DNA of 23,595 nt, taken from assembly GCA_000969725.1 (NCBI GenBank), contig JXSR01S073260.1; one strand, 5' to 3'. Position 1 is the stretch's first letter; each line of letters starts with the position of its first letter. Below, piece by piece: positions 18,905-23,595 of this stretch. Under the pieces are notes generated by a model. It was not told where the DNA came from, searched no databases, and saw only the letters and a program-made list of their open reading frames with translations. Origin of the DNA: Ophiothrix spiculata. Taxonomy: Eukaryota; Echinodermata; Ophiuroidea; Amphilepidida; Ophiotrichidae. Position numbers and translations under genes: made by a program.

Positions 18905-20098
18905 CCTCTCCATCCTCAATGCGATGGCCACAGAGAAGAAAGAGGGGACAGGATGTTTCATCTAAGATGATAAAGACAATAATGTATTTTTGAGAATAAA
19001 TAGAAAATAAAAATCATGTTATACCAAAAATATGAATGCAAACCATCCTTTCAATCCACAATGCGATGGCCACAGGGTAGAAAGAAAGGACAGAATAAAA
19101 TGACATTATAAGAGATATAAATACATACATAGTCGAAGGCTAAAGGCCTGTTGAGTACCAATCTCCAATAATGAATAAGAATGTAAGGTTTATTTAATTT
19201 GCTTATAGTTATCAAGAGTAATATCTTTAAATGAACATTTGAAAGAGTTAAGACTATTGGCATTTTTAATATGATAAGGAATATCATTCCAGGTTTTTAC
19301 ACCTTGATAACAAATTGATTTATTTCCGAATTCAAGTCTGTTTTTAGGAAATTGAAAGTTTGATGCATTTCTTGTATTATAATTATGATTATCTTGATTA
19401 GAAGTGAATATATTATCAAATGTACAAGGAAGCAAATTATTACAATATTTATACATAAATGTACCAACATACAAGTTGCATAAGTCAAATACTTTAAGTT
19501 GATTAAATTTAATGAAGAGAGGGTTTGAAGGACATCTAAATTCACTGTTACTTATTGCCCTTAACCCACGTTTTTGAAGAATATGAAGTTTAGTTTTATT
19601 TGTGACGTTAGCACTACTCCATGCTGTTATTCCATAGGTTATGTGAGAAGTGACAAGAGTATTGTAAAGGGTTATTAATGCTGACTCAGGAAGATATCTT
19701 TTGATTTTATATAGAATCCCTATACTGCTGGAACATTTCTTAGCAAGATTATTTATGTGCTGATTCCAAGTAAGGTTTTGGTCGACAGTTACACCAAGAA
19801 ATTTGAATGCGTCAACACGATTGATGACTTGACCATTAAATGATAATTCAAAATTTGTGTTAATATTACTTATTTTATTGCAGTTCCAAAAAGCATTACA
19901 TTAGTTTTAGTGGGATTCAGTGATAATTTATTTGCCATGAACCACTAACTTAATTTAGAAATGCCACTGTTAATGATATTATTTAATGTATTTATATTTT
20001 GATGAGAAGTGAAGGCACTTGTATCATCTGCAAATAAAATGAATGAAAGATCAGGGACAGAATTTGGAATGGCATTTACATAAATGATAAATGCAAAA
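18905..20098 (-). mobile_element. 5'-truncated non-LTR retrotransposon (LINE) relic
   Basis: The minus strand encodes the C-terminal half of a reverse transcriptase (see the entry at 19190-20098) followed by an AT-rich 3' untranslated region. That region contains a duplicated block: 18905-18952 and 19047-19093 both carry caatgcgatggccacag between ccatcc-like and gacag-like segments. The 5' boundary is abrupt near 20098, typical of truncated target-primed insertions. The 3' boundary is uncertain; no poly-A tail or target duplication was identified, and 18905 is a working limit. CR1/Jockey-like affiliation is suggested by the order of motifs but was not tested. Confidence 0.8.
19190..20098 (-). 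pseudogene. Reverse transcriptase C-terminal fragment (non-LTR type), broken
   Basis: Read from 20098 downwards, the frame gives FIIYVNAIPNSV, then the catalytic-core motif FADDT at about 20020-20034. The conserved phrase WFMANKLSLNPTKT follows, the usual segment after the YADD/FADD box. An in-frame TAG at 19944-19946 sits just before WFM. A frameshift follows near 19885-19890, after VMLFG. From there the frame is open for about 230 codons to the TAA at 19190-19192, with KFLGVTVD, TYGITAWSS, HNYNTRN and KTWNDIP motifs. These are characteristic of the thumb and C-terminal end of jockey/CR1-type proteins. The palm residues before FADD and the endonuclease are missing. It cannot make an active enzyme. 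Confidence 0.9.
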
Positions 20099-21309
20099 TG
20101 GCGATTTAGATTTAAAATTTAAATTGAGGTGGCAATTAACCACCTCCCCCTACCTTCAGACTTTGACGGCCTACCATAACCCTACCGTAGGTGGTACCCC
20201 CGATTTTTTTCTCCATCAGATGACCGCAAAGGGTGTAAAAACAATTACCTAAATGCGCAGGGTCACTTTATTTTGCTAAAACATCGGTAACAGATATCGT
20301 ATCGGCAAAGTGACAGTTATAAAACATCGGCATATCGTATCGGTAAGGAAATGAGCCATCGGTTCAACCTTATTTATTTTGCGTTTTGGTGCAATCGGCG
20401 ATCATCCGTTAGGGGGGGGGGGGTAACTACCCCCCTTTGGAAGACGAGGGTTAATGATGGGTAGGGTTTTGAGGCTTCAGCGGCATACCCCGTCCAACTC
20501 AACACCCCCACCCCCCGGGGATGAAGACCTGACTGTCAATGTTTTCATACCTATTCTACATTGCATGATGTTGAGCTGTTGCCCAAGATCAATTCGCTTG
20601 GAGAAATTGACAAAGTTGGGGATGCACAGCGCACTATTACCTTTCTTTTTAAATGATGTAAACATAACATTTTTTCTTTCTTGGCCTGAATAATAAGTCG
20701 TTCTAACAATACTTATGCCCGGGGGTATGACTAAATGTAAAAATTGTACATTTTATATATACAATGCAAATGAACTGTAATTGTGTAATTTGAGAGAGCT
20801 GTTATTTTCATGTGGGATTTAAAGTAGCAAAGTTTAGATTTGTTATGTCTTGAAATGGTTTGTATTGTTAGGTAGGAATAGTTTATTTTCTTGCAAAATT
20901 GGCACGAAAGGTGAAAAGGGCACAAGAGATTGTGGTATACCAATATCTAAAGATGGAGTTTTATTCATAAGTGCTTGAAAAAAGGAGGCATTGGACAACA
21001 TTTTGAAATTTTATTTGTTGATGTTTTACACTTCATATATTGGAAAATAACAGTCAACTACCAGATACCAGGAAAATTTTGATCAAAACTTTCAGAAGAG
21101 TCAAAAATTTGAATTTTATTTTGTTTGTTGATCTTGGGTATGATTTTCTGTATGCTTTATTGGTGCTATATATATCAAGAAAGAGCCAAAAATTTGTTTG
21201 TAAAACATAGATTTCACATAGATTGCAGATAAATCAAAAGAAATTGGAGATTGCAATAGACCTCCTGAAACGGCTAATTTTATGCCCCTTTTAATTACTA
21301 CTTACATGT
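20099..21309. other. Non-coding stretch with short repeats and a G-run hairpin
   Basis: An imperfect unit ataaaacatcgg...atatcgtatcgg is present twice at about 20276-20345. A run of 12 guanines at 20412-20423 faces six cytosines at 20430-20435 across the loop taacta. The segment 21041-21138 is a dispersed repeat copy. Open frames of 62-79 codons are without features. Confidence 0.45.
21041..21138 (+). repeat. Dispersed repeat, copy 2 (inverse of 7363-7463)
   Basis: Shares cagtcaacta, ttttgatcaaa and ttgttgatc(t/c)(t/c)gg with the minus strand of 7363-7463 in the same order. The termini are not defined. Confidence 0.6.
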
Positions 21310-21460
21310 ACCTCACCAGAAATCTTTAGAGCCCTGTGTGCATTTTGAATTTCCACTGCACTCCCCGTACTTTGTATTCTTGCATTCTGATTTGGTAGGT
21401 GACACACAGAGTGTATGAATGCGTGACAGGGCCTTATAAATAAATAAATAAATAAATAAC
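21310..21460 (+). repeat. Possible SINE/LINE 3' end with (TAAA)n tail
   Basis: A stretch ending gagtgtatgaatgcgtgaca, then gggccttataaa, is followed by about six copies of TAAA (21436-21459). A cttataaa-plus-(TAAA)n ending is a common 3' end of retroposed elements in invertebrates. The tRNA-like head was not located upstream, so this may be a 5'-truncated copy or just a microsatellite. Confidence 0.45.
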
Positions 21461-21590
21461 AAAAAAGTATAAAAAAGAATTAAAAAGAAAACTCTTGATC
21501 ACACTTATAATTTATTTTTGAAAATGTCTCTTCACTTAAAAGTTGACAATTGTAGAGAAAATTCTATTGGTTTGTTTTGATATTATATGA

Positions 21591-21677
21591 ACTTTTCCCC
21601 CAAGCTAATGGTATTTTGACATGTCTTGCATATGGTCAGTTCTTGTTGACTTTATATAGACCCTTTGGTCAAACTTT
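21591..21677 (+). repeat. 87-bp dispersed repeat, copy 2
   Basis: Same 87 bp as 17775-17861, with two A/G differences. The TIRs that surround the first copy are absent here, so this is a fragment of the same family or a shared internal module. Confidence 0.9.
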
Positions 21678-21797
21678 CAGTAATTGTTACAATCTTTTTA
21701 GAAATGTGGCCTGCCTGTTTATGTTTCTTTCTGTGGCCAAGCCTCGCAAGTGAAGGGCAAGTTCAACATCAACCAAAATTTTTCAATCATTTTCAAG

Positions 21798-22066
21798 TTA
21801 ACCCTAACAGTCCTAAGTCTCACTAAATCTCATTATTGAAATCACCTAAAATGCGCTAAGTCCAAATACGTCATAGACGGGGGTTCCATATGGTAACAGA
21901 ATCGCTGCCCGGGCAGCTACTCGGCGGTGGCCTGCTAATGGTATAGGCCGTTTGGGAATCCACAGGTCACGGGTTCGAATCCCGGTGAAAACATGCATTT
22001 TTTCACCCTCACTTTCCGAGGAGATAGGCTAGAAACGAAAAATCACGTATGGTCAGTTAGGGTTAA
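21798..22066 (+). mobile_element. TTAA element with tRNA-like segment, copy C (intact ends)
   Basis: Both ends are intact: TTAACCCTAAC at 21798-21808 and GTTAGGGTTAA at 22056-22066, so the element is bounded by TTAA on each side. The tRNA-like part reads gtggcctgctaatggtatag (A box and D arm with a ggcc/ggcc stem, about 21926-21948). The B box GGTTCGAATCCC is at 21972-21983. An acceptor-stem pairing could not be found, so no functional tRNA is proposed. After the B box come ggtgaaaacatgcatttttt and tccgaggagataggc, colinear with copy B and with the reversed copy A. The start region (ctcactaaatctcatt) also resembles copy B. Confidence 0.85.
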
Positions 22067-22577
22067 ACCTTTTGAAAATTTTGATAGACCACTGTTGTTA
22101 TTATTGTTGGGCAAAACTATAATTATAAAATGGCCCACTTTCTCATTTTCTATAGGAAGATTGCAGATTTACAACAGATATTAGTCAAGTATGCTTATTA
22201 GCAAAAATATGGATTTTGATAGTAGAGGTAATTATAGAAGGGGTGAGGATATTACTGATTGCAGAAATTTGTCTCTTAAAAGCACACTCACCAAGATTAA
22301 TGTCACAATTTTCAATACTTATGGCAATATGCATGCCATCCCTAAATATTCCAAGAAGTTTAATCTGGTGTGCATCAAACATCACTTTGAGGGCAAGGAC
22401 TTTAGAAAAATGACTTCCGTCCTACATTCTTTACTTTGGGTGTACGTGAATTACGAGTTGTATCTTCAATAACTGAAGACACACAACAGTGAAGAGCATT
22501 AAGGGTAAAGGGAATCTATCTGCTCAGGAAAATGTGAATCCTAACTATTTTTTAATCATGAAAAGATAAATAGTTTC
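22067..22577. other. Non-coding stretch, no gene recognised
   Basis: An open plus-strand frame of 93 codons (22191-22472) overlaps open frames on both strands and has no domain or splice-site support. It is left unannotated as coding. Confidence 0.4.
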
Positions 22578-22663
22578 CACTGCCTTTGCGGGGACTCGAA
22601 CATGGATTATGGCAGGGGTTAGTCATGCATTACGAAGCAAGACATCGTTGAGATAGTGACCGA
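22578..22663 (-). repeat. tRNA-like segment (SINE head or tRNA pseudogene)
   Basis: On the minus strand a B-box-like GTTCGAGTCCC lies at 22591-22601, preceded by a possible A-box region (tcactatctcaacgatgtct) at about 22643-22662. The region between them would include an anticodon arm (about catgactaacccctgcc), but stem pairing is poor. No terminus or tail was assigned. Its sequence is unlike the TTAACCCTAAC family. Confidence 0.35.
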
Positions 22664-22792
22664 AATCTAAAACATAAACATTAGAATGCCGTATTTTTCT
22701 TTTGTTTACATAAAAATTGCAATTTTTGCCTCATTGGAATGCTCAATTTGTAAGTAAATTATGTGAATGCAAAATGTAGATAATGTAGATAC

Positions 22793-23075
22793 TTAAAGGA
22801 GCATGGTCCGATTGCCTCAACTTTCTAAAAACATTCTGAGATTTTGGTACCGAAATATTGCTCATATTTTTCTCATGACCCATGTGAAATTTCATGGCTG
22901 AATTATAATTAATTTTACACAACAACGTACAGGCGGCTCTGAAACACAAAATTGCCCATTAAATCAAAACAGTTCATCCGATTTAGTTGAAATTTGAAAC
23001 ATAAACTTCTTGAGTGGTCATTGTTCATATTACAACGAAAACTAAATTTTGTAAAATCGGACCAAGCTCCTTTAA
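22793..23075. mobile_element. TTAA-flanked MITE with TTAAAGGAGC termini
   Basis: The left end TTAAAGGAGCATGGTCCGAT and right end atcggaccaagctcctttaa are inverted with one mismatch, and TTAA flanks both sides (283 bp in all). The outer ten bases match the ends of the element at 9210-9576, while the rest differs, so they may be sister families moved by one transposase. The open frames at 22743-22949 and 23014-23214 cross its edges and have no features. Confidence 0.85.
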
Positions 23076-23595
23076 AACAGGCAATTCACAGCTCAAACAG
23101 GGCGAACTCAGAGTCGTAATTCACATCCGGATTTTCGGTAAAAACAACGCGGGTTTGTTACATTATCGTTCAAAATCAACTCAGCATATTTATAAAATAT
23201 TGTTTGTAATTTAATAAAAAGTATCAAGCCTACAATCTGTCCAAATTTGAAACCAGTCGAATTGTTTGACATCATGAAATTATGAGGTTTCAGCGAAAAA
23301 GGGTCAAATTTTTCGAAGTAGTCTTTAGGCGTCAATTTGACTTTGATAATGGACGTGAAATCACTAGTAAAGATTAAGGTATAAACTAGAGACTATTCAA
23401 TATGTACGCCAAAAATTGTGATATTCTGATAGGTGTAATCAAAAAACTTGCAGTAAACATGACATCCAGCCGAGCGAGACGTTTTTAGGGACTGTAGCCT
23501 TAATGCTATATACTCATGTCGCACATGCCTCAAAAATGAAAATGCTAGAATTGTAACATGATGGTATTAATTGTGGGGAGGGGCACACAATCTCT
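23076..23595. other. Non-coding stretch to the window end
   Basis: AT-rich sequence without recognisable exon, element termini or RNA gene. The 75-codon minus-strand frame at 23108-23335 has no features. Confidence 0.5.

Noticed and set aside
21910..21995. Functional tRNA gene
   Set aside because: The B box is perfect, but no acceptor-stem pairing and only a poor anticodon stem can be formed; it lies inside a repeated element.
22191..22472. 93-codon plus-strand open frame
   Set aside because: Overlapping frames are open on both strands, there are no splice signals at its edges, and no domain is recognisable.

Overview
This window reads as AT-rich, non-coding DNA from an animal nuclear genome. 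There is no dense gene layout, no ribosome-binding-site or operon structure, and no long open reading frame apart from a decayed retrotransposon. The mix of tRNA-related short elements, many short elements with terminal inverted repeats (TIRs) and a non-LTR reverse transcriptase relic suits a marine invertebrate, probably a deuterostome such as an echinoderm or hemichordate. That placement is an impression from repeat style and was not tested by any search. No complete host gene could be supported. The only candidate host coding sequence is a weak exon-like stretch at about 498-876, ending in a consensus splice donor.

Layout. 1-395 holds a diverged direct repeat; 498-876 the candidate exon. 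2682-2792 is a compound inverted repeat with competing hairpins. 3070-3560 and 3741-4225 are two MITE-like elements (short non-autonomous elements with TIRs). 4580-4699 is a tandem duplication. 4866-5385 contains a tRNA-like TTAA element abutted by a TA-flanked MITE. 6945-7307 is a third TIR type with a 6-bp duplication. 9001-10228 is a minisatellite of about 190-bp units, split by a TTAA-flanked MITE at 9210-9576. 10725-11012 and 13760-13974 are further TTAA-flanked elements. 12341-12695 is a tRNA-derived SINE on the minus strand. 14300-14406 and 14405-15475 are two TA-flanked elements sharing one TA. 15810-16032 and 21798-22066 are two more copies of the tRNA-like TTAA element. 17541-18052 is a TIR element carrying an 87-bp block repeated at 21591-21677. 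18905-20098 is a 5'-truncated non-LTR retrotransposon on the minus strand. 22793-23075 is another TTAA MITE.

How the parts relate. The window is a layered record of transposition rather than a working gene set. Three insertion signatures dominate: TTAA target duplication (seven elements in at least five sequence families), TA duplication, and 6-bp duplication. No transposase gene for any of them was found here, so all are presumed non-autonomous. The most unusual item is the three-copy family that combines piggyBac-like termini (TTAA-CCCTAAC) with an internal tRNA-like RNA polymerase III promoter region. Boundaries rest on reading by eye; identities are approximate unless a mismatch count is given.
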